A DNA stretch of 64,000 nt from Xenophilus arseniciresistens (GTDB lineage Bacteria > Pseudomonadota > Gammaproteobacteria > Burkholderiales > Burkholderiaceae_C): assembly GCF_028023875.1 (NCBI RefSeq), contig NZ_JAQIPB010000003.1, positions 186,001 to 250,000 on the forward strand, written 5' to 3'. A model generated the notes under the pieces. That model saw only the letters and a program-made list of their open reading frames with translations. It had not been told where the DNA came from and ran no database searches. Below, piece after piece: positions 38,008-48,500 of the stretch. Numbering within the stretch: the first letter of the stretch is position 1; each line of letters begins with the position of its first letter. The translations under genes were made by a program, and so were the position numbers.

Positions 38008-39051
38008 ATGAGCGGCGCCCCGGCCCCCCTCCAGACCAGCGCCCTCATCATCGGGGCCGGCCCCGTGGGCCTGTTCCAGGCCTTCCAGTTGGGCCTGCTC
38101 GAGATCGACTGCCACATCGTCGACGCGCTGCCCCATGCGGGCGGCCAGTGCGTCGAGCTGTACGGCCACAAGCCCATCTACGACATTCCCGGCACGCCGG
38201 CCACCACGGGCCGCGCGCTGGCGCAGGCGCTGCTGCAGCAGATCGCGCCCTTCAAGGTGCCGATGCACCTGGGCAGCCAGATCGAGACGCTGGCGCGCGA
38301 ACCCGACGGCCGCTGGCGCGCAGCCACCGCGGCGGGCCAGCAGTTCATCGCGCGCACCGTGTTCATTGCCGCCGGCGTGGGCGCCTTCGTGCCCAAGAAG
38401 CTGGGCGTGAGCGGCGCCGAGGCCTTCGAAGGCAGCACCCTCTTCTATCACCCCGGTGAGCTGAGCCGCTTTGCGGGCCAGCGCGTGGTGGTGCATGGCG
38501 GCGAGGAAGCCGCCGTTGAAACCGCCCTGGCGCTGGTGGGCCAGGCCCGCGAGCTGTGGCTGCTGCACCGGCGCGACGCCTTCCGCGGCGACGAAGCCAC
38601 CGTGGGCCGGCTGCGCGCGCAGATCGAGGCCGGCGCGATCCGCCTGGTGGTGGGCCAGCCCGGCGCCTTCGATGGCAGGCAACTGGTGATTGCCACGCCC
38701 GAAGGCCAGACCGTGGTGCTGCCGCTGGAAGCATTGATCGTGTGCCAGGGCATCTCGCCGCGCCTGGGGCCCATTGCCGACTGGGGCCTGGCGCTGGAGC
38801 GCAAGCAGATCCCCGTGGACACCGAGCGCTTCCAGACCACCGAAGCGGGCCTGTTCGCCGTGGGCGACATCAACACCTACCCGGGCAAGCGCAAGCTGAT
38901 CGTCTGCGGCTTCCATGAAGCCACGCTGGCCGCCTGGGCCGCGGCCGAGATCGTGTTCGACGGCAAGGTGCCGCCGCTGCAATACACCACCACCAGCACG
39001 CGGCTGCACACGCTGCTGGGCGTGGCCACGTCCGCAGCACACCCCGACTGA
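38008..39051 (+). CDS. ferredoxin/flavodoxin-NADP reductase, thioredoxin-reductase-like type
   Basis: The 347-residue FAD/NAD(P) oxidoreductase has an N-terminal FAD site IIGAGPVGLFQAFQ and HAGGQCVELYGHKPIYDIPG. The NAD(P) domain opens with VVVHGGEEAAVETALAL, where the usual GxGxxA is altered, and a C-terminal FAVGDINTYPGKRKLI follows. There is no redox CxxC, so it is not a thioredoxin reductase. The sequence and the location directly after fdxA fit the bacterial thioredoxin-reductase-like ferredoxin-NADP reductases. Confidence 0.85.
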   Translation: MSGAPAPLQTSALIIGAGPVGLFQAFQLGLLEIDCHIVDALPHAGGQCVELYGHKPIYDIPGTPATTGRALAQALLQQIAPFKVPMHLGSQIETLAREPDGRWRAATAAGQQFIARTVFIAAGVGAFVPKKLGVSGAEAFEGSTLFYHPGELSRFAGQRVVVHGGEEAAVETALALVGQARELWLLHRRDAFRGDEATVGRLRAQIEAGAIRLVVGQPGAFDGRQLVIATPEGQTVVLPLEALIVCQGISPRLGPIADWGLALERKQIPVDTERFQTTEAGLFAVGDINTYPGKRKLIVCGFHEATLAAWAAAEIVFDGKVPPLQYTTTSTRLHTLLGVATSAAHPD

Positions 39052-39143
39052 AAACGCAGGCCCCGCACGGCGCGCGACAGGCATGGCCTTTGGTCGTGGA
39101 TGAGAACTCCTATCATCCACAGGACACCACTTCGGCCCCAGCC

Positions 39144-40148
39144 ATGCACGCCACCTCTTTTCTGCGCCGCCGCACCTTCACGCTTCTTGCGCCCCTTGCG
39201 GCGGCCCTGGCCTTGAACGCGCCAATGGCGCATGCGCAGGCGGCCGAAGCCTTTCCCAGCCGCACCGTCACCTTGATCGTCAACGGCGGCGCCGGCAGCC
39301 TGCCCGACAGCTTTGCGCGGCCCCTGGCCGACAAGCTGCGCGCGGCGCTGGGCCAGAGCGTGGTGATCGACAACCGGCCCGGCGCGGGCGGCATGGTGGC
39401 CATGCAGCAGCTCAAGGCCCAGCCGGCCGATGGCCACACGCTGGCGCTGATCACCAACGCCCATGCAGTGTGGAACCCGCATGTGTTCAGCAAGCTCAGC
39501 TACGACCCCGAAGCCGACCTGCTGCCCGTCGCGCCCATCGCCATCATTCCGATGGCGCTGGCCGTCAACCCCAAGCTGGGTGTGAGCACGCTCGAAGAAC
39601 TGGTGGCACTGGCCAGGAAGCAGCCCGGGCGGCTGAACTACGCCTCTTCGTCCAACGGCAGCCCGCCGCATGTGCTGTTCGAGCTGTTCAAGCAGCAGGC
39701 CGGCATCGCCGTGACCCACGTGCCCTTCAAGACCGGCACCGACGCGCTCACGGCCACCGTCGCGGGCGACACGCAGATCTACCTGGCCGGCACTTCGCTG
39801 GTCGAGCCCATGGTCAAGGACGGCCGCCTCAAGGCGCTGGCCGTGAGCCCGGCCGTCAGGAGCCCCGCCTTCGCCGGCCTGCCCACCTTCGAGAGCAAGG
39901 GCTACAAGGGTTTCGAGGGCGCCGTGTGGCTGGGCGTGGTGGCCCGCCCCGGCGTGAGCGAAGCCGTGCTGCAGCGCCTGAACCGCGAGATCGGCGCCGC
40001 GCTGGCCGACCCGGCCCTGGCCTCGGCCTTCGAAGGCCATGGCTCGCTGCCCTACCATGCAAGCCCGGCCGCCTTCGCCAGGCGCATCGCCGACGACCGC
40101 GCCCTCTGGACACCCCTTCTGCAAAGCGTCGGCGTCAAGGCCGACTGA
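39144..40148 (+). CDS. Bug-family tripartite tricarboxylate transporter receptor
   Basis: From the ATG at 39144 this is a 334-residue periplasmic binding protein. It has an Arg-rich N-terminus and a signal peptide ending near AHAQA. The Bug core follows: FPSRTVTLIVNGGAGSLPDSFARPLAD and IDNRPGAGGMVAMQQLK. The ligand is unknown. It is followed after 25 bp by an M20 amidohydrolase gene, so the ligand may be an N-acyl amino acid or a related amide. No TctAB genes are in the window. Confidence 0.9.
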   Translation: MHATSFLRRRTFTLLAPLAAALALNAPMAHAQAAEAFPSRTVTLIVNGGAGSLPDSFARPLADKLRAALGQSVVIDNRPGAGGMVAMQQLKAQPADGHTLALITNAHAVWNPHVFSKLSYDPEADLLPVAPIAIIPMALAVNPKLGVSTLEELVALARKQPGRLNYASSSNGSPPHVLFELFKQQAGIAVTHVPFKTGTDALTATVAGDTQIYLAGTSLVEPMVKDGRLKALAVSPAVRSPAFAGLPTFESKGYKGFEGAVWLGVVARPGVSEAVLQRLNREIGAALADPALASAFEGHGSLPYHASPAAFARRIADDRALWTPLLQSVGVKAD

Positions 40149-40173
40149 CTTCTTCGCATCCCCAACCTCCCCC

Positions 40174-41385
40174 ATGAAACTCATCGACGACATCAGCACC
40201 CAGGCCGCCTTCCTGCAATCCGTGCGGCGCGACATCCACGCCCATCCCGAGCTGGCTTTCGAGGAGACACGCACCTCGGACCTGGTGGCCCGGCTGCTGA
40301 CGGAATGGGGCATCCCCGTGCATCGCGGCCTGGGCAAGACCGGCGTGGTGGGCACCATCGTGGGCACGGGCCAGCAAAGCGGCGCGCGCGCCATCGGCCT
40401 GCGCGCCGACATGGACGCGCTGCCCATGAGCGAGCACAACAGCTTCGAACATGCGAGCCGGCATGCGGGCAAGATGCACGCCTGCGGCCATGACGGCCAC
40501 ACCACCATGCTGCTGGGCGCCGCCCAGTACCTGGCCAGGAACCGCGACTTCGACGGCACCGTGCACCTGATCTTCCAGCCGGCCGAAGAGCACGGCGGCG
40601 GCGCGCGCGAGATGATGCGCGAGGGCCTGTTCGAGAAGTTCCCCTGCGAAGCCGTCTTCGGCATGCACAACATGCCCGGCATTGCGGTGGGCAGCGTGGC
40701 CGCCTCGCCCGGGCCGGTACTGGCCTCGAACAACGAGTTCAAGGCCGTGATCCGCGGCAAGGGCGGCCATGCAGCCATGCCGCAACTGGGCGTGGACCCG
40801 ATCCCCGTGGCGCTGCAGATGATCCAGGCCTTCCAGACCATCATCACGCGCAACAAGAAGCCGCTGGAGACGGCCGTGATCTCCGTCACCATGATCCACG
40901 CGGGCAGCGTGCCCAACGTCATCCCCGACGAATGCGTGGTGCAGGGCAGCGTGCGCGCATACACGGCCGAAACGCTTGATCTGATCGAGCGCCGCATGGG
41001 CGAGATCGCCACCCACACGGCCGCCGTCTTCGGCGCCGAATGCGAGTTCCACTTCCAGCGCAACTACCCCTCGACCGTGAACCACGCGGCCGAGACCGCC
41101 TTCGTGCGCGAGGTGCTGGCCCAGATGCTGCCGCCCGAGCAGGTCATCACCCAGGTGCCCATCATGGCGGCCGAGGACTTCGCCTTCATGCTCGAGCAGG
41201 TGCCCGGCTGCTATGCCTTCATCGGCAACGGCGACGGCGACCACCGCCTGCCGGGCCACGGCGCCGGCCCCTGCGTGGTGCACAACCCCAGCTACGACTT
41301 CAACGACGAGATCCTGCCGCTGGGCGCGAGCTTCTTCGTGAACCTGGTGCAGCGCTGGTTCGCGCAGCCGCGCGCTGCCGCCTGA
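40174..41385 (+). CDS. M20-family amidohydrolase (hippurate hydrolase/aminoacylase type)
   Basis: The ATG at 40174 gives 403 residues. This cytoplasmic metallo-amidohydrolase has the M20D pattern: RRDIHAHPELAFEE, LRADMDALPM, metal ligands in HACGHDGHTTMLLGAA, the catalytic Glu pair in FQPAEEHGGGAREM, and MAAEDFAFMLEQVPGCY near the end. It cleaves N-acyl amino acids. The paired Bug receptor suggests that the substrate is imported from outside. Confidence 0.92.
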   Translation: MKLIDDISTQAAFLQSVRRDIHAHPELAFEETRTSDLVARLLTEWGIPVHRGLGKTGVVGTIVGTGQQSGARAIGLRADMDALPMSEHNSFEHASRHAGKMHACGHDGHTTMLLGAAQYLARNRDFDGTVHLIFQPAEEHGGGAREMMREGLFEKFPCEAVFGMHNMPGIAVGSVAASPGPVLASNNEFKAVIRGKGGHAAMPQLGVDPIPVALQMIQAFQTIITRNKKPLETAVISVTMIHAGSVPNVIPDECVVQGSVRAYTAETLDLIERRMGEIATHTAAVFGAECEFHFQRNYPSTVNHAAETAFVREVLAQMLPPEQVITQVPIMAAEDFAFMLEQVPGCYAFIGNGDGDHRLPGHGAGPCVVHNPSYDFNDEILPLGASFFVNLVQRWFAQPRAAA

Positions 41386-41530
41386 GACCCGCGCCACCAC
41401 GGGCGCCTGCTCTTGGCGGCCACCCGGCCTTGCTCTACAGTGAAGGCGCACGCGCCTCACAGCGCCCCTGCGGGCGCCCCATCCCAAGGCCCACGCGTGC
41501 GGACCTTGGCGATGATGAAGGAGAGCAGCC

Positions 41531-41761
41531 ATGAAACTGGCCTTCAGATGGGATGTCGTCTATGACATCGTCTTCGTCTACAGCTGGGCCGTCGCACTCG
41601 GCCTGCTGCTGGGCGCGGTGCGCGGCTGGGCCATCGGCCTGGCGGTGATGGCCGTGGTGGCCGCGCTGATCTACGCCGTGGAGCGCGGCGCCCGGTCTGC
41701 CGCGCGCAAATCGCAGCAGACCCAGGTGCCGCCGCGGCGCTTTCCGGCAGGGACTGACTGA
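41531..41761 (+). CDS. small membrane protein, two helices
   Basis: The 76-residue protein has two hydrophobic helices (DIVFVYSWAVALGLLLGAV and WAIGLAVMAVVAALIYAV) and a basic, Pro-containing tail. GGAG lies ten bases before the ATG. I do not recognise a family. It stands alone between the amidohydrolase gene and the convergent methyltransferase gene, with an odd triple repeat behind it. Confidence 0.65.
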   Translation: MKLAFRWDVVYDIVFVYSWAVALGLLLGAVRGWAIGLAVMAVVAALIYAVERGARSAARKSQQTQVPPRRFPAGTD

Positions 41762-41812
41762 GCCCTGCGCGCCGGCCTGAGACGGAACTCGAAGGCAGGT
41801 GACTGCCGTCTG

Positions 41813-41878
41813 AATCCACATTGGACGGTTGTTGAATCCAAATTGGACGCTTCCTCAATCCAAATTGGACGCTCGCTT
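41813..41878. repeat. three direct repeats with exact 22-bp period
   Basis: AATCCACATTGGACG at 41813, AATCCAAATTGGACG at 41835 and again at 41857 start exactly 22 bp apart, with unlike 7-bp tails between. Each unit is itself nearly palindromic (TCCAA-A-TTGGA). The array is AT-rich against its surroundings and lies between two convergent genes, touching the stop of the methyltransferase gene at 41878. Confidence 0.85.
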
Positions 41879-42801
41879 CAAAGCGGCGCAGCCCGGTACA
41901 CCAGCACCTTCAACGCCCGCTCGGGCGAACGATCCTCAAACGCGGCCGGGTTGGCCACGCGCTCGACGAATTCAAGCTCGGGCGCCAGCTCCTGCATCTG
42001 GGTCTGCAGGAAGTCGGTGCCCAGTTCGGGGGCGTTCAGGCACAGCAGCGCATGGCCGCCGGGGGCCAGCAGTTCGGGCAGGCGGCGCATGAGGCGCGCG
42101 TAGTCCTTGGTGGCGACGAAGCTGCCCTTCTGGAAGCTGGGCGGGTCCACGATCACCAGGCCATAGGGGCCGAAGCGCGTGACCTTGCCCCAGGTCTTGA
42201 ACAGGTCATGCGCGAGAAAGCGCGCGCCCTCGCCCACGCCATTGAGCCGGTGGTTCTGCTGGCCGATGGCGATGGCGCCCGCGCTCATGTCGAGGTTGAT
42301 CACCTGCGTGGCGCCGGCCTGCAGCGCCACCACCGAAAAGGCGCAGGTGTAGGCGAAGAGGTTGAGCACCTTCAGCCGCGGGTGCTGCGCCACATGCTGG
42401 CGCACCCAGCGCCGGCCCTCGGCCATGTCCAGGAACAGGCCGTGGTTCTGGCCCTTGAGCACGTGCACGCGAAAGCGCGCGCCGTCTTCCGTCACCTCGT
42501 GCGGCTCGGGCACGGCACCGGCCATCAGGCGCGTTTCGCTGCGGCCTTCGTGGCGGCACTGGTAGACCCAGTTGAGCGGCTCGCCCGTGGCCAGTTGATC
42601 CCAGCGCGCCTGCAGGGCCTGGCCGATCTGCGCCAGTGCGTCTTCGGACAGCGGCTGGAAACTGGTCAGCACGAACACGGGCGCAAAGGCATCGAGCGCC
42701 AGATGCTCGCAGCCCGGATGCAGGCCGCCGCGGCCGTGAAAGAGCCGCTGGGCCTGGGTGGGCCGCTGCAGCGCGGCGATGGCATTCAGAAGGGCTTGCA
42801 T
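41878..42801 (-). CDS. class I SAM-dependent RNA methyltransferase (RlmI/RlmK-like)
   Basis: The 307-residue protein has an N-terminal RNA-substrate region and a Rossmann methyltransferase domain. Motif I is LNLFAYTCAFSVVALQAGA and motif II VINLDMSAGAIAIGQQNHRLNG. The catalytic stretch VDPPSFQKGSF is typical of the COG1092 rRNA methyltransferases. It lacks a PUA domain. The exact target base is unknown. An 85-bp gap separates it from the siderophore operon upstream on the same strand, so it may receive read-through. Confidence 0.85.
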   Translation of the reverse strand: MQALLNAIAALQRPTQAQRLFHGRGGLHPGCEHLALDAFAPVFVLTSFQPLSEDALAQIGQALQARWDQLATGEPLNWVYQCRHEGRSETRLMAGAVPEPHEVTEDGARFRVHVLKGQNHGLFLDMAEGRRWVRQHVAQHPRLKVLNLFAYTCAFSVVALQAGATQVINLDMSAGAIAIGQQNHRLNGVGEGARFLAHDLFKTWGKVTRFGPYGLVIVDPPSFQKGSFVATKDYARLMRRLPELLAPGGHALLCLNAPELGTDFLQTQMQELAPELEFVERVANPAAFEDRSPERALKVLVYRAAPL

Positions 42802-42886
42802 CAGATCAAGGACAAAGAGAACGAGGAGGCTCGGACTCGCCCCTCCCCGCCGCGCGCGCGTATGAGGCGCGTATGAGTTCAGCCGC

Positions 42887-43534
42887 TCAGATCTGCGCCA
42901 GCAGTTGCTGTGCCGTCAGCGGCACCCCGCAGGTCGCGGCCACCCACTGCACCGCCATCATGTGCTTCTCGCGCGAGAAGTCGGCCAAGGCGTCGGCCAC
43001 GAAGAAGGGCTCGATGTCGCGCTGGAAGGCCTCCACGGCCGTGGCCATGCAGCCGATGTGGGCGTACACGCCGCAGACCACCAGCTGGTCGCGCCCGCGC
43101 ACGCGCATCAGGGTTTCGAGGTTGCTGCGCTGGAAGGCGCTGTAGCGGTGCTTCGTCAGCACGAAGTCGCTGGCCTCGGGCGCCAGCGGCGGGGTGATGC
43201 TTTCATGCTCGGCCATCGCGCGCATGCCCGGGCCCCACAGGTCGGCCTGCAGGCCGCGGTCGCGGCGGTCCTGGTTGCCGTGCTGGGCCGTGTAGAACAC
43301 CGGCATGCCGGCCGCGCGCGCGGCGGCAATCAGGCGCGCGATGTTCTCGATGACGGCTGGCAGCGGCTGCGGCGCATCGCCATAGGCGGCCAGGAAGTAG
43401 GCCTGCATGTCATGCACCAGCAGCGCCGCGCGTTTGCTGTCAAAACGCCAGGGGCCGCGCGGCGCGGGCAGTTCATCGGCATGCGGGAGGGCGTATTCGG
43501 GGATGCGGGGCAGGCTGCGGGCGGGTTCGGTCAT
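42887..43534 (-). CDS. entB: isochorismatase, without carrier domain
   Basis: The 215-residue cytoplasmic enzyme hydrolyses isochorismate to 2,3-dihydro-2,3-dihydroxybenzoate. The catalytic Asp is in LLVHDMQAYFL and the Lys in VLTKHRYSAF. VVCGVYAHIGCMATA has the Gly-Val-Tyr-Ala-His form of true isochorismatases rather than the Cys of nicotinamidases. E. coli EntB has about 285 residues with a C-terminal aryl carrier domain. That domain is missing here and is encoded separately at 49548-49805. It is the last gene of the siderophore operon. Confidence 0.92.
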   Translation of the reverse strand: MTEPARSLPRIPEYALPHADELPAPRGPWRFDSKRAALLVHDMQAYFLAAYGDAPQPLPAVIENIARLIAAARAAGMPVFYTAQHGNQDRRDRGLQADLWGPGMRAMAEHESITPPLAPEASDFVLTKHRYSAFQRSNLETLMRVRGRDQLVVCGVYAHIGCMATAVEAFQRDIEPFFVADALADFSREKHMMAVQWVAATCGVPLTAQQLLAQI

Positions 43535-43550
43535 CGCGTGGAAGAAAACA

Positions 43551-44774
43551 TCAAAGATCGGAAGGGAGCGCGGCCAGGTCCAGCTCCAGCGCGTTCAGCA
43601 TCGCGTTGAACTTGGCGCGCGTCTCGGCGCCCTCCAGGGCCGGCACCGAATCGGCCACGATGCCGGCGCCCGCGAACAGGCGCGCCTCATGGCCCTGCAC
43701 GCGCGCGCAGCGCAGCGCCACATGCCAGTCGCCGTCGCCGGTCGCGTCGCACCAGCCCACGGCGCCGGCATAGAAGCCGCGCGGCACGCTTTCAAGCTCG
43801 GCGATGGCCTGGGCCGCCAGCGCGCGCGGCGTGCCGCACACGGCGGGCGTGGGGTGCAGCAGCGCGGCCAGTGCGGCGCTCGATGTGGCGCCCAGGCCTT
43901 CGGGCGAGCTGTCCTTCAACTCGCCCTCGATGCGCGTGCCCAGGTGCCACATGGTGGCCGTGGCATGCAGCGAAGGCGCATCGGGCACGCGCAGCTGGCG
44001 GCACAGCGGTGCCAGCAGGTCGGCGATGGCCTGCACCACATAGCGGTGCTCCTGCTGGTCCTTGGCCGAGCCGCGCAGCGCATCGGCCAGGGCCTGGCTC
44101 TGCACGGCGTCGCCCACGCGCGCGGCCGAGCCGGCCAGCGGCTCGCTGACGATGCGCGCCCCGCGGCGCGAAAGCAGCAGTTCGGGCGTGGCGCCCACCA
44201 GCCAGGCCGGCGCCTCGCCCGCAGGCACGGGCAGCGGCACCACATAGCGCATCACGCCCGGGTCGCCGGCCAGGCGCTGGAGCAGCCGCCATGGATTGAC
44301 CGGCTGCGCGGCGTGCGCGCGCAGCGTGCGCGCCAGCACCACCTTGTGCAGCGCATCGGGGCCGCGCAGCCGTTGCACGGCCTGCGCCACCGCCTCTTCA
44401 TAGCGCGTGCGGCTGGGCTGCGGCGTGATGGCCCATGGCGCGGGCGCATCGCCCCGCGCGGCCATGCGCTGCAGCCAGGCTTGCGCAGGCGCGGCGTCGA
44501 CCAGCCGCTGCGGCGCCATCAGATGGGCCGCCTGCGCGCGGTCGAAAGGCAATGCACCGGCCAGCAGGCCGGCTTCCACGGCCAGCGGCGAGGCGAAGTG
44601 CCTGGCCACGGCCGCGCCCAGTTCCGGCAGGGCCGGCGACAGCACGGCGGCCACGCCTTCGCACAGGCGGCTGCCTTCATGCGACTGCAGCAGCAGGTGC
44701 GCGCGGCCGTCGTCGTGCGTGGCGGAAGCGGCCAGCGTGTTCGTCATGCTCGGGTCCCGGGTCAGCGCGCCCAT
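43551..44774 (-). CDS. entC: isochorismate synthase
   Basis: The ORF is 407 residues from the ATG at 44774. An ATG at 44747 would give 398. It converts chorismate to isochorismate, the first committed step to 2,3-dihydroxybenzoate. The chorismate-binding C-terminal half shows RYEEAVAQAVQRLR, KVVLARTLR, IVSEPLAGSAARVGD, and AVCGTPRALAAQAIAELE with FYAGAVGWCD. It starts four bases after the entA stop and ends 16 bp before the isochorismatase gene. Confidence 0.92.
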   Translation of the reverse strand: MGALTRDPSMTNTLAASATHDDGRAHLLLQSHEGSRLCEGVAAVLSPALPELGAAVARHFASPLAVEAGLLAGALPFDRAQAAHLMAPQRLVDAAPAQAWLQRMAARGDAPAPWAITPQPSRTRYEEAVAQAVQRLRGPDALHKVVLARTLRAHAAQPVNPWRLLQRLAGDPGVMRYVVPLPVPAGEAPAWLVGATPELLLSRRGARIVSEPLAGSAARVGDAVQSQALADALRGSAKDQQEHRYVVQAIADLLAPLCRQLRVPDAPSLHATATMWHLGTRIEGELKDSSPEGLGATSSAALAALLHPTPAVCGTPRALAAQAIAELESVPRGFYAGAVGWCDATGDGDWHVALRCARVQGHEARLFAGAGIVADSVPALEGAETRAKFNAMLNALELDLAALPSDL

Positions 44775-44777
44775 GGT

Positions 44778-45551
44778 TCAGGCCCGCAGGGTGGCGCCGC
44801 CGTCCACGTACAGGTCGCTCATCGCGATGTGGCCCGCCTGCTCCGACAGCAGGAACATCACGGCGTTGGCGATGTCTTCGGGCGTGGCCAGCTTGCGCAG
44901 CGGAATGCCGGCCTTGTAGAGCTCGGGCAGGCCCGCGATCACGCGCTCGGCGCCGCGTTCGTCGGCCCACATGCCGGTCTGCATGGGGGTGAGCGTGGAG
45001 CCCGGCGCCACGATGTTGCAGCGGATGCCGTGCGGCGCCAGTTCCAGCCCCAGGCAGCGCGTGAACATGGTGGCGGCGGCCTTCGAGGCGGCATAGGCAG
45101 CCATCGCATGGCGCGGCACGCCGGCCGCGTTGGAGCCCACGGTGACGATGGCGCCCTGCCCGCGCGGCTGCATCACCTGGGCCAGCGCACGGCCCACGTG
45201 GAACACGCCGTCGCAGTTCACGGCGAAGACGCGACGCCATTCGGCATCGCTGGTGTCGGCCACCAAGCTGCCCGACAGCACGCCCGCCACGTTCACGCCC
45301 AGCGCGATGGGGCCGACCTCGGCCTCGGTCTGCTGCACCAGGCGGGTGACGGCCTCGCCATCGCTCACGTCCAGCGCGCGCGCCAGCAAACGGCCGCTCG
45401 CACCTGCCGGGGCCGCGTAGATAGGCGCCGCCACATCGGTGGCCACCACCGTGCAGCCGGCCTGCAGCAGCTGGCGCACCAGCGCCTGGCCGATGCCGCC
45501 GGCAGCGCCGGTCACGAAGGCGATGCGTCCGTCGAATCCTGTGAGTTGCAT
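44778..45551 (-). CDS. entA: 2,3-dihydro-2,3-dihydroxybenzoate dehydrogenase
   Basis: The ATG at 45551 gives a 257-residue short-chain dehydrogenase. It oxidises the dihydrodiol to 2,3-dihydroxybenzoate with NAD. Visible are the cofactor site [17 protein letters not shown], the NVAGVL strand, the catalytic Ser-Tyr-Lys (VTVGSN...YAASKAA) and the C-terminal [12 protein letters not shown]. Its place in the entF-entA-entC series makes the EntA call secure. Confidence 0.92.
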   Translation of the reverse strand: MQLTGFDGRIAFVTGAAGGIGQALVRQLLQAGCTVVATDVAAPIYAAPAGASGRLLARALDVSDGEAVTRLVQQTEAEVGPIALGVNVAGVLSGSLVADTSDAEWRRVFAVNCDGVFHVGRALAQVMQPRGQGAIVTVGSNAAGVPRHAMAAYAASKAAATMFTRCLGLELAPHGIRCNIVAPGSTLTPMQTGMWADERGAERVIAGLPELYKAGIPLRKLATPEDIANAVMFLLSEQAGHIAMSDLYVDGGATLRA

Positions 45552-45568
45552 GTTCGTTCCTCTCCTTG

Positions 45569-48500
45569 TCACTGCGGCGCGGCGCCTTCGGCCATGCGCG
45601 CGATCAGCATCGGTGCGATCAATTCGGTGGCCGCTGCGCTGGTCATCTGCGAATGCAGCAGCGGCACTTCCAGGCGCTGCACGTCGTCGGCATAGGCGGC
45701 CCAGCCGGCGGCCTGCAGCTGCGGCTTGCCGGCGTGGTCGCGCGCGGCGCGCACGTGCGTGAGCGTGCCGGCCATGCGCCGGTGGTGGTGCTCGCGGATC
45801 AGGCGGTTGGTGTCGGTCACCACGCGCACCACGCCTTCGAGCGCGGCCGCAGGCAGGTTGCCCAGCGCGCTGTCGCCCTCGCGCAGGAAGGCGACGAGCT
45901 TTTCGCGCGTGTCCAGTTCGGGATGGCCTTCGGGGTCGTAGCCCGCGATGGCCAGCAGCGCGCGCAGCGCCTGCTGCGGCGTGGGTTCGGGCTCGGCGCG
46001 CCACACATCGGCGGGGTAGGCGTCGAGCAGCGCCACCAGCCCCACGTCTCGGCCCTGCTGCTGCAGCGCCACGGCCATGGCCTGCGCCAGGATGCCGCCC
46101 ACCGACCAGCCCATCAGGTGGATGGGCCCCGCGGGCTGCAGCTGCACCACGCGCTGCGCGTATTGCTGCGCCAGCGCGTCAATGCTCGCGGGCAGCGGCG
46201 CCTCGGGCGCGAGGGCGGGCGACTGCAGGCCCCACACGCTGCGCGAAACCGCACCGCGCGTGTCTTCCAGCAACTGCGGATTGGCGATCACGCGCGCCAG
46301 ATGCCGGTAGCCCCAGGCGATGCCGCCGGCGGGGTGGATGACGAACAGCGGCGCCTGCTTCGGATCCCCGGAGGCCAGCTGGATCAGCGGCTTGAGCCCG
46401 CTGTCGAAGCTGACTTGGCCGCTGTCGATGGCCGCGGCCAGCGCGGCCACGGTGGGCGATTCGAACAGCGCGCCCAGGCCCGGGTCGCGGCGCCACTGCT
46501 CCTGCACGCGCAGCAGCAGTTGCACGGCCGAGAGCGAATCGCCGCCCAGGCCGAAGAAGTCGGCATCGCCGCCCAGCGGCAGGTCGGCCGGCAGCGCCAG
46601 CAGCTCGCGGAAGATGCCGGCCACGGCTTCTTCGGTGGCGGTGGCCAGCGGCACCCGCGGCGCACTGCCGCCGTCCGCAGCCAGGGCCGGCGCGGGCAGC
46701 GCGCGGCGGTCGAGCTTGCCGTTGGACGTGACGGGCCAGTCGGCCAGGGCCACGAAGGCGGCCGGCACCATGTAGTCGGGCACGCGCGCGGCCACGTGGG
46801 CGCGCAGCGCATGCAGGTCGCAGCCCTCCTGCGCCAGGCGGGGCTGCACATAGGCCACCAGGCGGCGCTCGCCCGCGCGGTCTTCGCGCACGATCACCTC
46901 GGCGCGCAACACGGCGGGAAAGGAGGCCATGGCCGCGTCGATCTCGCCCAGCTCGATGCGCAGGCCGCGGATCTTGACCTGATGGTCGCTGCGGCCCAGG
47001 AAGACCACGGCGCCGTCCTCCTCGCGCCAGCGCGCGAGGTCGCCGGTCTTGTAGATGCGCTCGCCGGGCCGGTGCGGGTCGCTCAGGAAGCGCTCGGCCG
47101 TGAGGTCGTCGCGGCCCAGGTAGCCGCGCGCCAGCTGCACGCCGCCCAGGTACAGGTCGCCCGCCACGCCGGGCGGCTGGGCGCGCATGCGCGCGTCCAG
47201 CACGTAAAGCCGCGTGTTCCAGACCGGAAAGCCGATGGGCACGGGCAGGCTCAGGTCGCGTGGATGGGCGTTCCAGTAGCTCACGTCCACGGCCGCCTCG
47301 GTGGGGCCGTAGAGGTTGTGCAGCTCGGCCGAAAGCGTGGCGTGGAAGCGATCGCGCAGCGGCGCGGGCAGCTCTTCGCCGCTGCAGAACACGCGCTGCA
47401 TGCGGATGCCGCGCGAGGCCGGATCGGCCAGGAAGGCTGCAAGCATCGAGGGCACGAAGTGGCAGGTGCCGATGCGCTGCTCGCGCAGGATGCGCGCCAG
47501 CCAGGCCGGGTCGCGGTGCGCCTCGGGCGGCGCGATGACCAGCGTGCAGCCGGTGATCAGCGGCAGGAAGAACTCCCACACCGACACGTCGAAGGTGGCG
47601 GGCGTCTTCTGCAGGATGCGCTCGTCGGGGCCAAAGCCGTAGTGCTCGCGCATCCACTCCAGGCGGTTGACGATGGCGCGGTGCTCCACGAGCACGCCCT
47701 TGGGCTCGCCCGTGGAGCCCGAGGTGTAGATGACGTAGGCCGCGTGCTGCGGCTGCACCTCGGGCAGCAGCTGCGCAGAAGGCTGCACGGCCCACTGCGC
47801 GGGCGCCAAGGTGGGCAGGCCCGCGGGCAGGCGCGCGGCGTCTTCGGGCTGCACCAGCGCCAGCAGCGGCTGCGCCAGTTGCACCACGCGCGCCAGCCGC
47901 TCGCTCGGGTGCGTCAGGTCCAGCGGCAGGTAGGCGCCGCCTGCGCGCTGCACGGCCACCAGCGCGATCAGCAGCTCCAGCGAACGCGGCAGCGCCACGG
48001 CCACGCGCGTGTCGGCCGCCACGCCCTGGGCGCGCAGCTGCTGCGCCAGCGCCTGCGTGCGCGCGTCCAGCTCGGCATAGCTGAGCGTGGCGCCCTCGAA
48101 CTCGAGCGCGATGGCCTGCGGCCGCGCGCGCATCTGCGCCAGCATCAGCGCGACCAGCGTGGTCTCGGGCACCGCGTGCTCGGTGGCGTTGAGCGCGAAC
48201 ACATGGCGCTGCGCTTCGGCCGGGCTGGCCAGCGGCGCGTCGTCCACGGTGGCGGCGTCCAGCGCGGCTTCGATGAAGGCTTCCAGGCGCGTCAGGTGCG
48301 ATTCGACCGCGGCCTCGCTGTACAGGCCCGGGTTGGCCTCGATCTCCAGCATCAGCGACTGCACGCCGTCGCCGCGAAAGCCGATGGTGATGTCGTCGAT
48401 GGGGCCCGTGCCCAGGATCTGCAGCACGCAATGCAGGCCCGGCAGGCGCAGCGGCTTGTAGAAGGGCTGCACGTTGATCAGTGCCCCATGCAGGCGGCGC

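Noticed and set aside
41813-41878. A small CRISPR array
   Set aside because: Units are 15 bp with 7-bp spacers, far too short, and no cas genes are present.
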